From contig NC_049981.1 in assembly GCF_000003815.2 (NCBI RefSeq), positions 13,315,856-13,379,855 of the forward strand: a DNA stretch of 64,000 nt, given 5' to 3'. The DNA comes from Branchiostoma floridae (Eukaryota > Chordata > Leptocardii > Amphioxiformes > Branchiostomatidae). How positions within the stretch are numbered: the stretch's first letter is position 1; each line of letters begins with the position of its first letter. Below the pieces are notes generated by a model. That model ran no database searches. It was given only the letters and a program-made list of their open reading frames with translations, and was not told the DNA's origin. The translations under genes and the position numbers were made by a program. Below, piece by piece: positions 1 through 13,400 of the stretch.

Positions 1-1293
1 CATTCTCTGCCTTGCCAAATGCCATACAGGTTTTTCATTTATTCATATTAATCTATTCATTCACTTGTTCATTCATTGATCTATTCATTGATGTAACATC
101 CATTGGCATATTACCGGTCGGTTTACTGCAATTTCTCAAGCAATGCTAATTTGGCAAATGATCAACGCATCATTTTCTCCAGTTACATGTTGCTGTTACA
201 GCTTACCTTTGCCACTTCTTCTGTGTAAATTATTTTGTCTCTCTGGTCCTGCTAAAAACATAATATCGTAATTGGAACACACCGCGGAATTGCACGGAGA
301 ACGGGCGCGTGGTTGGAAGGGGGTGCACTATACCGGCCGAACGAAACACGGCACAATTAACTGCCGCTATGTACCTTTACATGTATACATCCTCTGTTGT
401 TCCTTCCTTTCCTGTTAGTAGTTGCACAAAACAAAAATCTGCATGAGCATACAAAAAGTCATGAGAAAATGGGCGTATACTGACAAGAATTTTCATTTAA
501 TTTTGGTAATTTTTGACGTAAAACTTTACTGCTGGCCGTAGCATTAAAAATGGCGGGAAAATGGCGGCGTACGTTCAATTTGACCCATTCAGCCGTAGAT
601 CCGGGCGATAATGCAACGGTTCCTCACACTTCTACACGAGTTGTAGGTCACCAAAAGAAATTCAAGATTGCTGTTGAATCATGCTCATCTTGTGCCGTGA
701 GCACATATGATTATTATCTACAAATCTGGCGATGAACGTGACAGTGTGTTTGTCCCACGACGAGCTCGCCTGCCCCGAAAATGACCTGACAACTTTTGGC
801 CTTGTTGTCTTCGAATGCATTGTTATCGATGCTTTGTAAATTATGTATTGGACACCTAGATGTCTGAAGTGTGCATACCTCAGAAATAACTATTGTTGCA
901 TGTGTAGATCTCTTTAAGTTCCACTATTTTTAATCGACCGGTATAAGGCTTATGACCGGTATTATGCCAATGCATGTTACTCATCCTTCATTAATTCATT
1001 TGTTGTTCAAGCCATACAGTTCAGCACAATGGCTGCAAACAGCCTTTTTTTATACTGTGCTATTAGTATGTAAACTAGTCTACATGTGTTCTACTATTTC
1101 CATCCATTTATTAATTATCTTGCGATTGTTGAAGCCTTGTAGTTTAGCACTTGTAAACAAGCTGCAAACAAGCTTCACTACACTACTGAATAAACCAATC
1201 TAGTACAGTACCCATCCACAATGATTCATCATTAATTCAGTTCTACTACATTATCGTAACATTTACAAGCCCCCCTAATGAGGCTACCTTTAC
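1..1293. other. No gene recognised; VPS13 intron or flank
   Basis: No exon of the VPS13 gene could be found to the left of 1294, so this is most likely the next VPS13 intron, truncated by the window edge. A 61-codon open frame on the plus strand at 550-735 has no recognisable domain and no support. The sequence is AT-rich and otherwise featureless to my reading. Confidence 0.5.
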
Positions 1294-1450
1294 CTTTAAA
1301 CAGCATGTGCTGCAGCCCTATCCCCCCCAGGAAGGCATGTGCAGACAGGTCCCAGGTTCTCTTCCTGACCTCTGCCCCCACAGACTGAACTGCCAGCCTC
1401 AACAGCTGCATGTCGACATTGTTCTGTAGCCTCGAGATGTTTATGATGAC
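1294..1450 (-). CDS. VPS13: VPS13 exon 28, last exon seen in the window
   Basis: Acceptor CTAG precedes GTCATC and the exon ends in GTAAAG. The translation [20 protein letters not shown], then a segment with [13 protein letters not shown], aligns to the human VPS13A segment containing RTYDLKANAFLKE. It ends in phase 1, so further exons follow to the left of the window. Confidence 0.8.
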
Positions 1451-4400
1451 CTAGGAAAGGTGGGCATCAATGTTAGTTCACCTTTATCCTCTTGGTAACC
1501 TATATCCGTTGTTTTTAAAAATGAGGTATTTAGGGATATCCACGGATGGTGGTTTCAAATTGCAATATTTTCAATTTTCAAAATGTTACAGTTTGAATTT
1601 TGAAATAATCATCCGTCTGCTTGTTATCCCTAAATAACCTGTTTTAAAATATAGGTTACCAAGTGGATAAAGGTGAACTAGCATTATATACATGTCAACC
1701 ATTATTTCATGTGTGGGTGTGTACATTGTAAGTGTGTGGGGTGGGGTTGGGGGTTGGGGTTGGGGGGTAATTGTGTTTGTGAGAGTGTGTGTATAAAATT
1801 CTACATATAGATTTGTAGCCCCCTTGTACCAAATTGTCTTTACCTCCTTGATCTCAAAATGAAGTTCTAACTCAGTCTTCTGTTGCCCTTCTTCAAAGCT
1901 CTTTTGTGACGGCAGCCTGCCAAGTCCCACTGGGGTCTGCCCACCTGAGGAGTCTGAAGTGTGGAAGTCTTCTTCTGCTGATAGGTAGATTGACTCCTCA
2001 CTCTCACCTGGGTACAACAATAGACTATTATATACGGCCTCCATTGGTCAGCGATCACCATGGTACATGTAAGTCCTATTTGATGTCACCCCTCCACCTT
2101 TGGCTACTGACCTACACTATCAACATGAGAGCCTATGACACATAGGGCACATCTGTAACTGACTCAGGTCAAAGTTCTGTTGTGACGGCAGCCTGCCATC
2201 TCCCACTGGGGTCTGCCCACCTGAGGAGTCTGACGTGCGGAAGTCTTCTTCTGCTGATAGGTAGATTGACTCCTCACTTTCACCTAGGTAGAACAGTACA
2301 CTATCATATAAGTGGGGCTTTTTGTCTTCCTCTGCTTCCAAAAAGAAGTCAAACCCAACCTGTTTAAAGACAGCCAACACTAGTATTCGAGTAGTCTCTT
2401 TTTACAATAATATTTATTACTATCCATTGTCACATGTATTTGTGTGTTCCCTATGTATCTACCATGTATTTGCTATTAGCCTCCGGGCATGAACTTGCAA
2501 ATAAACTCCATAATGTACAAAATGTATGGCCTCCTTTGGTCAGAAATGACCCAATTTATATCAACTCTACAGCTTTGGCTAACAGCTTTGGCTAAAGTAT
2601 TTGACTTTGACATTATTACTGTCCGATACAGGAATGACAGCCTCTGCCACATATGGCACATCAGTAGGCTGTCTCAGGTCTATGTCTTCTAATACCAAGA
2701 TACAAAAATAGCATACTAGTATCTCATTTGATTTGTTCATCTCACTTTAACAGAGCTTTTGCCAGAAAATAGTTTCATCTGGACATTACACAAAATAATG
2801 TTCTGCAATAGATCATATTAAATTTCACATACTTCTCATATTTCTTATGATGTAAAATGTTTAAGTGTTATTGTTATGATAACCTACTTTCTGCGACCTT
2901 CCCCACTGCCATGCTGCTGACGACCTTGAACACGTTTGTTGAGGAAGAGTCATCAACGGCGAGACGCACCGGAACCTGTGGGGGAAAAATCATCATCGTC
3001 AATATTACAATCATGTCCTTTTCATGAAACACCATCAGCAGTGACATTGCTGTTTTTATGGTACTGAAATGCTATCAACCAAAATATTTTCCTTTCCATT
3101 GTACTGAAATACCATCAGCAGTGACATTGTTCTTTCTATGGTGCTGAAATGCCATCAACCAAATATTTTTCCTTCTATGGTACTGAAACACCATCAACCA
3201 GCAGTGACGTTGCTCTTTCTATGGCACTGAAATGCCATCAACCAAAATATTTTCCTTTACATGGTACTGAGACACCATCAGCCAGCAGTGACATTGTTCT
3301 TTCTATGGTACTGAAATGCCATCAACCAAAATATTTTCCTTTCCATGGTACTGAAACACCATCAGCATCTTCACTGTACTTTTCATCCATCTAATGGTAG
3401 TCTTTTTTTATCATTTACACCTACCTGCAGTTCAGGTGCTGTCTGCTGGGGGGCAGCGGGAGGTGGTGGAAGGGGGATACTCTGTACAAGACTGAGGATT
3501 TCTTGTAACTTCTTGTCCGACATGTTCAGCTGGATCAGGGGAAGGTGTCCAGAAACCTTGATGCTAAAAGAACAAACTTCATATTGTAATATGAACTGTT
3601 ACAGTCATATTGTCATTTATATTGGAATGATACAAAAACATCTCAAACAATATTATCATCATTCCTTATGCCTATTGCAGTTGTAAGGCATCTTCTTCTT
3701 CCGTCAAATTCAAACTAGAAATTGCTTGAGAAAAAGTGCAGTCCAGTCCTTTTTCGATATCAGATAGTGCAATGGCGCCTTGCTATGACTTGTTTTCATA
3801 GCCAAGCCCAACGCCCCATCTTCACTTATCTTGATGGTACTGTTACATACTTTGGCATTCGGACATCGTTGTCCACCATACACTTTTGCAGCAGCACATC
3901 CAGGCCCATGGGCTGTACAACATGCAGCTTAGTGTTAGCTTCCTGTCTGGCTGTCCTCCAGTCTTCACCTACAAAACAAATATAGCACTGCTATATACTG
4001 TTCTTATGACATATTTCCTTCTTGGTATCCTCTGTATTTAACATACTTTTTTTCCATTGTATCACATTTTATGAACTGGAATAAAAGAGAAAGAGACATA
4101 CATTGTAGAATGCAACTGTTACAATTCCATTGTTCTTTGGACCAAACAATAATACAATTGGTCAGCATATAAAACAGAGTGGTATAATCTCATATTTTTA
4201 GGATTGTTACCAAAAATATAGGAAGGTATTTGCTTCATCAACAACATGGCTTTCTAGTCTCTTACTTTCTGCCACCCATTCTGTTTTACCGATATTAGAG
4301 TCTACTTTTTTTATATCCCCCCATTTGTGCTTCATTGTACAATGATGATAAAATGACTCTCAAATGTTTATCACATTACAACATTAGGTAGTACATGTAT

Positions 4401-7400
4401 GTACATTTTGCAGATAACCTCACAGTACAACAATGTATACGCATACCTGTTGTATTCCTAATCAAGTAATAAGCTAGCCATGCAACAGCTGCAAATCACA
4501 TTGGAGGTCCTTAGACCTACACATACAGTTCTATACAAAATGACATACATGTATGTCTAAACTTGACCTACCTTTGGCAGCTAAGATGACCTGTACACTC
4601 TGAACCCGGATGTCAAACTTGTCGTACGCACGGCTCATCACCTCTTCCACTGTGCCCAGCTGTAAGTAGGGGAGGCCATGCTGGCAATTAGACACTTTTG
4701 TGTGGTACATGTATGGCATATTGTTCATGATCATAGGTTGCTAGATCGAGCCCTTGTAACACTATATTGTGACTGATAGATGATATTCAAACCCTATGGA
4801 TAAATAGTGATTATTGTGCATCTGTGTCAGTTAGTGTAACATAAATGCACGTCAAACCACCTTTAAACGGTCAAGTTAGATCCACTCTGCACATGTTTGA
4901 ACTCTACCATGCTATGAGATTAGGCACATTTACTGTCAAAGTTGTTTGTCACCCTTTAATGCCCATACAATAAGACAATTGGTATACAAAATGTATTTGT
5001 CATTAAAGAGTTGTTTCAATAGATGAAAATTGCACCTATTTATGCATCAACTCGCCCAACCGAAAATTCTGTATGCAAAAATCAATGTATGTTAATGTTA
5101 AGAAAAATGAAAGAAGACAAGAAAGCTCAAAATGATGACAAGACAGATTGAGAGAATGGAAGGAAGACAGAATGTTAGGAAGAAATGAAAACAGATATGA
5201 AGGAAAGTAAAGAGAGGCTGAAAGCTTAAAGGTTGAAGCAGAGAAGGACAGAGAGAGAGAGAGAGAGAGAGAAAAGAAAAACCACATGACAGTGTATTCA
5301 CTCTAAAACATGTATGAACCATTTCATGTGTGAAAAAAGGTAGCCCAAACTCTTCCCTTAAACCTTGTTCATAGTTATAACTTATGCCTGAAGTATTTCC
5401 CTTGTATACCAGGAACATCCATGTGATTGACAGGAGGAATGATACATTGCCACTGGGCAGGAAGCAGTGGTTTTGAATGTACGAATGATTGATCATGGTG
5501 ACAGAAGAGGGAACACTAACACACTGACAGACACGGCACTACATCTACATTCATCAGGATCTACCAATCTAGCTGGCTGGGGGGGTTTCCTCCGAGAGAG
5601 GCGGTTTTTAATCACCCTAGTGAACAAGTCCTGGTCAAGAAAAAAACAACTAATATGAGTGCAAACATGACACACCTTACAGCATTCCTCATCAATGATA
5701 TACATGCATCTAAAGCACAGTTAGCATGCAGAGCTAGATAAACATGTATGTAGCAAGGACGGTGACAACAGTTAGAAATACTGTTACAGTAGCGTTAGTC
5801 ACGCACAAAAAGTAGGATATGGTGAAAAGAAGACAGCAATGACAATTACAAGGCCATAAGGATATTTTTAGTGCTATGTATAACAAGGCCACACGGATAT
5901 GGTTTAGTGCTGTTAGTATTTAGTTATATCAAGGATTTGCTGTTGTTACATGTATGTAGAACTTGTACAGACGTGACAGGCAGCGTGATAAAATGTCATA
6001 CCATGTGAGGTAAGTATCACGGAGGATCACATGTATGTATCACGGAGGATTCTGAGATTTTTGTTTGTTTGTCTATTTGTTTATTAGTGACTCACCTTTG
6101 CTTTGGCTAAAGGTGCAGGTAGAGTGTCCTTTACACTGTCCACACGGAATGAGCCAAGGTCAACAACAACAACATTGGACTGCCTGTTGTGAAAACAAAC
6201 AACACATTCTTGTAAATTAACTACCATACCTGTCCTTTGTGCTTTACTATCTATCTCTAGCACAAACATTCTTATTTTTCAAAGAAATATTTTGATTAAT
6301 AACGTATCTGAAATTAGTTCACAGCTAGTAGATATTTCTATACTGTACATCAATTGGTCAATGAACTTAAATTAGAAATTAGAAAATGACAGTGACTGCT
6401 TTTAAATGGTGACTTACCCTCACTTGATTAATGACAGCACTAGTGTAAACAATGGCATTATGTAATGACACTAGATGTCCTAAGTTCGGTAGAAACAACA
6501 TGAATCAACATCATTCAAGTCCCTACCCTTCAGTGTAGAAGCCATTCTGTGGTAGAATGATGTATGATGACTTGAGGTCCACATGCACGTCCGTGACTTT
6601 TCTGACAGAGATCATGTGCTGCAGGCCAGTAGCTGTCTGTTCACGAAACTCCTCAAGCTTGGACATGGCCACAGAGGTCAGACTGGAAGGGAGCGCAGAA
6701 AATAAGGACAAGTCAGTTACTGGGTCAGTGTTCTAGCCAGCCTTGAAATTGTTTCTGTCCTTTTGGTATGGCAGAAAATCCTGCCAATACCAAATGCGAG
6801 TCGCGGGTCACCAGTGGGCATAAGAAATAATCTAAATGGGCTTTCTGCAAACTTCCACTGATTTTCTGGAGATCATTACAAAATTCTTGAAATGTCCAAG
6901 TTCTGTCTATATTTTACAGGCTGATTTCTGTCCATTGAAGGGATGGGATGGACACATTTTTCAACAATTTAGTCAAGGTCCTCCCAGTGCGGGCTGGCCT
7001 GCCTCTGGCCGGGGTGTGGAAACAATCGGTTTTNNNNNNNNNNNNNNNNNNNNNNNNNNNNNNNNNNNNNNNNNNNNNNNNNNNNNNNNNNNNNNNNNNN
7101 NNNNNNNNNNNNNNNNNNNNNNNNNNNNNNNNNCTTTTCGTCCATCCCGAGCAGCAAAAATCTGTCAAAGGGCAGAAGAACGGGTGCTGGCTAGAAACCT
7201 GTACTGGGTCAAGCTGGATATTTGTAATTGTAAAGAAGCACAGAACATTCCTGCACCAACAAAAGCAAGACTCGTGTGCATGTGTAGCATTTGATTCCAT
7301 GCTAGTACATGTATTCATACATTGTATGTTCTTGACACCTTTTATTGCTGTTGAAAAAATGACACCAACAACTATTACATATCTATGAGTGGATCTCTCC

Positions 7401-10400
7401 TTGGTGCTGAACTAGGTGTCACTAACTACTGCGCACCAGAGACAGGACCTGTCCTTGGTGCTGAGCTGGCTAACACTAAGTATCACCTATCTGTGACAGG
7501 ACCTGTCCAATTTGTAACTATTAGAAACTTGTTTGACTCAAAACAATTAAGCTATGATCTAACAAAACAGCCCAAAAGGTTCAGGGATCATAAAAAGCTA
7601 AATATCACTCAAAAAACTTAACACTTACTCTTGGAGATGAACGTTTTCAGGTGGTCGGAAAAAGTCGACTATGGAGTTCACTGTTTGCTGGAAGATCATT
7701 AAAGAAAAAGGTTTAACTTATCAAAAATTTCAATCATCAAAATTTTCTATAAAGAGAGTTGTATCTTGCTTTATACAATAATCATTATTTTAAAATCTAA
7801 TGGAACCAATGATGGGACAAGACAACACTGGTATTGCATAGTAGGGCATACTTACAGCATCATACACCATCTGCAAGGGTTGGGCGTTCACCTCCACCCG
7901 TGTGTCAGCCTTGCCATCTAGCGGATTGGTCTCAATGTGCAGGCTGAGAAGAGCATAGTGTTGGTCAGCAAGGATGTTTTGGGAGGCCACCATCTCTGGT
8001 ATCTGTCCATTCTGGGGCATGCCATACACAGACATCTGGTCCATCTTGGCTTCAACCCTGCAAATGCAGCAATTGTATTGGTTAAAAGAGAATGTAAGTT
8101 TCCCATTTATGCAAATGTAACATGCAAATTTTAGCTATTACTTTAGGTGATGGTGATGTTCATCAGGGCTCGAAATACCACCTGCATATGCAGGTTAGTG
8201 CAGGTAAAACTGGAGCTGTGCAGGTATTTCTGGTGTCTACCTGCACCTAACCTGCACTGGTCCATGTACTGGGTTTTAGACAAGAATGTCCTATGATGTA
8301 GGTGTATGTGGATTGTTATTAGCTGCATTGACTCTTACCACCTATTAGGCATAAAAGAAAAATAGGAATGGTTACTCAACAATTTAAGTATGATCCATAC
8401 TTCCTAAATTCAGAGTGGTGCAGGTAAAATTTGTATGGTGCAGGTAATTTTCAATGTTACCTGCACCAGTGCAGGTTTGCAGATAAAAGTATTTCGAGCC
8501 CTGTTCATGTAAGTTATTCGCCCTATTACAGTCACTGGAGAGGAGCAAGTTCTCAAATTCTAAAGTTCCTTACTCGCTTTATGTTTGCATCGTAGAGTGT
8601 TGTGTTGTGGGGATACATGTATAGAATAGAGATTAGATTTCTATGCACTGTTGCTCAAAAAGGAACATGGATTCGCTATTGTCAATGATGACTGCAGTAC
8701 AACAAATCACAGTGCATGTGTCATGTGAGTATCATATGGCAACAACATGCCAACATCAGAGAAGTCAGACAGTGGACTTGGCTCAACCAAGACTTTTCAC
8801 ACGTGTGAAAGACTGCAATGGCTGGGTTGCATTACGACAGTGACAAGGATACAACTACCTAGAGTGTCTTTGATTGAACCCCAGGCAGGGGGAAGAGGTG
8901 GCCATTAATTATAACTTGCAGAGATGGTCTGTGAATTGGACAACAACTGGCAACTGACCATAAACGATAGATACAGCCGACCCATATACACATAGTTTGC
9001 ACAGACATAGTGTGGCTATAAACTTGAAGCCAGCAGGAAAGACAAAGAGCTTGTCCAACCAATCACATGTACTTGGATTACAGTAGAGTGAGACCTTGCA
9101 AAGATGGTTTGTGCATGGGGGGGGGGGGGGGGGCGGCACAACAAATTGTAACAAATGAGGAACAATGATGGCTCCACTCTGAGGATATGTGGCAAGAATG
9201 GCTCTGAAAGAGAAAGACCTAGAGGTATCCAAGCAATAACTTGGAAGAGGAAAGTAGAGCGAGATATTAGTAAACCAACATGGATTGTAGGTGGAAGAGG
9301 GCACCAGCATGACAAGAAACAATGAAGAACAATGACAGCCTGCCTTGGCACATGTATATGTAGGTAGGGTGGCTCAATCTGAACCAGAACCTAGCAGGAA
9401 AGAGAAGTTGGACAGTAGAAGAGATGATTTGTGGATGGGAGGGGGCAAATCGACCAACAACTGATGAGACACAATGTAAAACAACGATGGCCTGCCTCAG
9501 CACATGTACATGTAGGTAGCAACAGCCTTGGGTGGCTCTAAGCAGAAACTCAGCAAGACAGAGAAAGAACTGAATAAGAAGGTATTTAGAAGATTACAGT
9601 AGAGCCAAAATTTCAGAGATGGCTTGTGGATAGGGGAGGGCACAACAACAAGCAGCTAACAGGAGAACAATGGCAGCCTGCCTCAGTGCATGTAGCTACT
9701 GACATGTAGCAGCATAATGATGATGATGATGATGATGTTGTGTCAGTGTAAATTTTACAGACACCCACCAGACACGGTACCATGTACACCAAGATTTACC
9801 AGTAACTTTTTGCTACTATTTCCCTGGCTTTATGCGCAGCGGTCTGCAGTACAACATGTTGCGGAACCTTCCTTTCTTTGATTGGGCTCAACCTGTATGA
9901 GGATGACAGTTCATCAAAAGTAATGTTAAGATACCCAAATTACTCTGTGCAAATCAATGAGTTGGTATCACTGTTGGTATCAAATTTTGCCATTTGCACT
10001 TTTTAAAACTTAAGCATCATTGGAATTTGATATGATATCCTGATACTCCAAAAAGTATTCTTTTTAATGCAATTTCATATTGGAACATAGGAAACAGATA
10101 AACATAATTACAGAAAAACAAATGTCAGGAGTCCAAATAAACATGATATGAAATGAAAAAGTTAAATGAATACAAATCAAGTATATGAATTCAACTGGTA
10201 TGACAAAAATGAACATAAATTATATGATCTGACAATGTAATGATATTATGAAAGCAATGATAATGGACAGATATCGATCTAAAACAATACAAAAGAAGCA
10301 AGAAAACAGAAATGAAAAGATAAAGAAAAGATAAGAGTAACACCCATTTCAATATGAAAATGGGACTTTCATGATTGAAACAGCAATTTGATCCCATATA

Positions 10401-13400
10401 GTAAGGTTCTTTAGGCACAACCAGGCAGTACTTACTTCCGATGTTTCTCTGTTTCTCAGACACCATCTTCAGGGTTAGAATGGCTGGATTCAATTCTCGC
10501 TGATACTTATAGCCGATGTAGGTGCCGCTGCAGCAGCAAGAATGCCATCCCAAACGTGGCCCAATTTGTATCCCCCCTCAACCCCTGGTTGTGCCTAAAG
10601 AACCTTACTATATGAATAATTTGCCAACCTGATGAAGTTATTTACTGAGAAATTTGAACTGTTTTTGCACATGCTACATGTATACTGCCCACTGTTTGAA
10701 TGATTCATTCTTTCAACTAGGATTTTGCTTTTTTTGGAATCTAGCAACATAAGAGAATGGTTTATTCATACATATATATTGATGTTACATACATGGATAT
10801 ACATTCCAGCCTGTTATACCTTGCTGTAAAACTGGCTGAATTAAGTTAGCTTTAGTCTTAAAATAGCAACCCTGACATATTCAAATTTTGTAGAACTATG
10901 CTCTTGGTTTAGAACAAATTACTTCCTTGACTTTGCCTTGTTCTGTTGTGATAAACTAAGTCTTGTAACCAAAAGGCCTTATCAGGTAATGTTCTCTGTC
11001 AAAGCCTTTTCTGTGGATATGATTTCAATTTGGCTTTCATGTGATTTGAAAGACCAGTATCATATTACCAACATCTCCAACACAAAAGGGATTATAGGAA
11101 CATGTAACAGGGCGAATACATACACGTACACTTACATGTAGCTTCATGACATACCAGTGGAGATTGAAACATTAGTGACAAAGAAAGAGATCTTGAACCA
11201 GTTTAGCTTCCTGAAGAACTAAATCTTCCACTGGTCATGACAAGAAAGACAGATATGCACAATAGATGCAGGTCCACAGTACCAGGAAAATGCCCCTCTC
11301 TGACTTTGGAAAGTGCCAGATGTTTCTTCTGTCAGTAAGTGTCACCGACAAAAGGTGCTACTTGACTGTTTCCCAAATCGCATCCAGTTGCATGCATAAT
11401 GGCTCCTTGGCGTTACTTCAGAGAGCAGTGCACCACAGCTTAACCCTTTCAAGTCGCGTGCATGTCAGGTGATCAACAACAGTCACGAGATTTCTAATAC
11501 TAAGTTCAGAGTCAGTGCCACTAACCACTGGACTACACCTACTACAGAGTGCCCATGGTACATTGTATTTTGTAAGTATGACAAATGACTGTGTTCCCTA
11601 CATGACTGCCTGGGCTGATGGTCTTTGCTGCACACAGGTGTACATGTCTGTTAGTGATACCACCAGGATCTGGGGCTCCCTGCAAAAGTACAAAGAGTTG
11701 TAACATTAGGATAAGTGTCTTAGACACAGCATAATCTTATGCAAAAGTGTATATTGATGAAAACATCTGGGCACAATATTAAGAGTCTAAGATGAATACA
11801 AATAGCACAGTATGAAACCTACAATAAACATACATATACTAGTTCTGTAACAACTATAAAAGCTGATTTCCATCACTTACCGACGTGTTTTGTCTTGGAT
11901 CTCCAATGTTACCTTACCCAAAGTAAAGATCAGCTTGTTCTCAACATACTGTGGGAAAAAATGAAAGTACCAGTAAGTGACAGGACTTATTATCAGATTG
12001 GTGTCATGGTAACATCAACTCTCATAAAAACAACAGAAGCCATAATACTGCTAGATGAGAAAAATACATGAATTCCACGTGATTATGGATGTAACAATGC
12101 CACATCAGTAATCCTAAGATATATACATTTCAGATATTTAGGTGTTATCTTGCAAAAGTCTATAAAAATATCTTTTTATGTGGCAGTATTATGGCACCCA
12201 GTGGGATTAGATATGAGTTTTCAAAATATCAAAAAATAAAGAAGATTGAATATGTCTCTGACCTCTGGCGGGAATGTAGTAATTTCTGTGGGGTTCTCGC
12301 TGTAGCCGATGGCAGAGTACAGCTTTGCCTTCTCTTCTGCTGACATCAGGTCTCCAGGTTCTAGGGAGAGAAAAGCAGATTATAGAGCTTTGTATCTGTA
12401 TTCAACATGTACATGTACATGTGAACCATAAGCATTGTATGTCCATTTTCAGACCATTGGACTTACTGTGGATGAAAAGAGGACTATGGTCCATGGTACA
12501 TGTAAGTTCTTCATAAGTCCCAGGTTTGCAAGGGTTAGCCATCATAGTTCAGTTGTTGTAGAAGCAAGGAACATGGTATTACCAACTGAAACTTGGTTAC
12601 AATACTTGTGTCACTTTGTGCACTTATTAAATACAGGAATAAAAGGTACCAAGTTTTGTCCCTTCCACTCTCACTACGAATACAATGGTCTATACATTGC
12701 ATGTTGAAAATGTCTTCTTGTTTGTTTACCCATCTCTTTTGCACTCTTTGCATTAGTTTTGGAATCTGCAGAGGGTGAGATCAGCAAAATGTACTTGCTG
12801 TGGCTTATGAAAAAAAAAAATGTTCTTGTGTGTACATCACCAGTACCTTTGATTTCTTGTTTCTCTGTCTTCTTGCTAAACCAGCTCGACGGACCAGAGC
12901 TGAAGAATCCTTTCTTCTCCTTTTCCTCCTGGAATGCTGACTTCTTGGCTTTGATGACTGCCCCTGACCGAATCACCTTGGTACCACAAATATGCACTTG
13001 TAAAGTTAATGATATTACTAACTATTATAGATACTTAACTAGTTGATAAACTTTTCAATCAACACATGTACATTGAATGATACTGATAAGTATTTGATCT
13101 ACATCAACATGCCACAGCATTTGCAGCCTCACGAATATGATCAATATACTATGTCTAATTATCTACACATCAACATCACAGAGCATTCAATTTTCAAATT
13201 ACTTTAACAACGCCCTGATCAAGGTGACTGGACAATGTACAAGACAACACATGGAAGAACAGGCAAGCTATGTTTACACATTCAAGCACACTATTGAAAC
13301 TCTTCAACACATGACATCAAGCAAAACCTCAGCCATGCGGAACTGTGAAGAGTCTTTATTTGAAATGATGAAACTGCCTGTGGTGATCTTGAAACTGTTA

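Noticed and set aside
550-735. 61-codon plus-strand open frame starting MAGKWRRTF
   Set aside because: No domain, no splice or conservation evidence; a frame of this length is expected by chance.
5036-5496. Ser/Leu/Phe-rich minus-strand open frames
   Set aside because: Composition artefact of a purine-rich low-complexity intron segment in VPS13.
10420-10560. Minus-strand segment coding [20 protein letters not shown] as a possible extra VPS13 exon
   Set aside because: It does not match any VPS13 block, and exons 17 and 18 already join in phase across it. It may be a fragment of a retroelement, but I cannot support that firmly.
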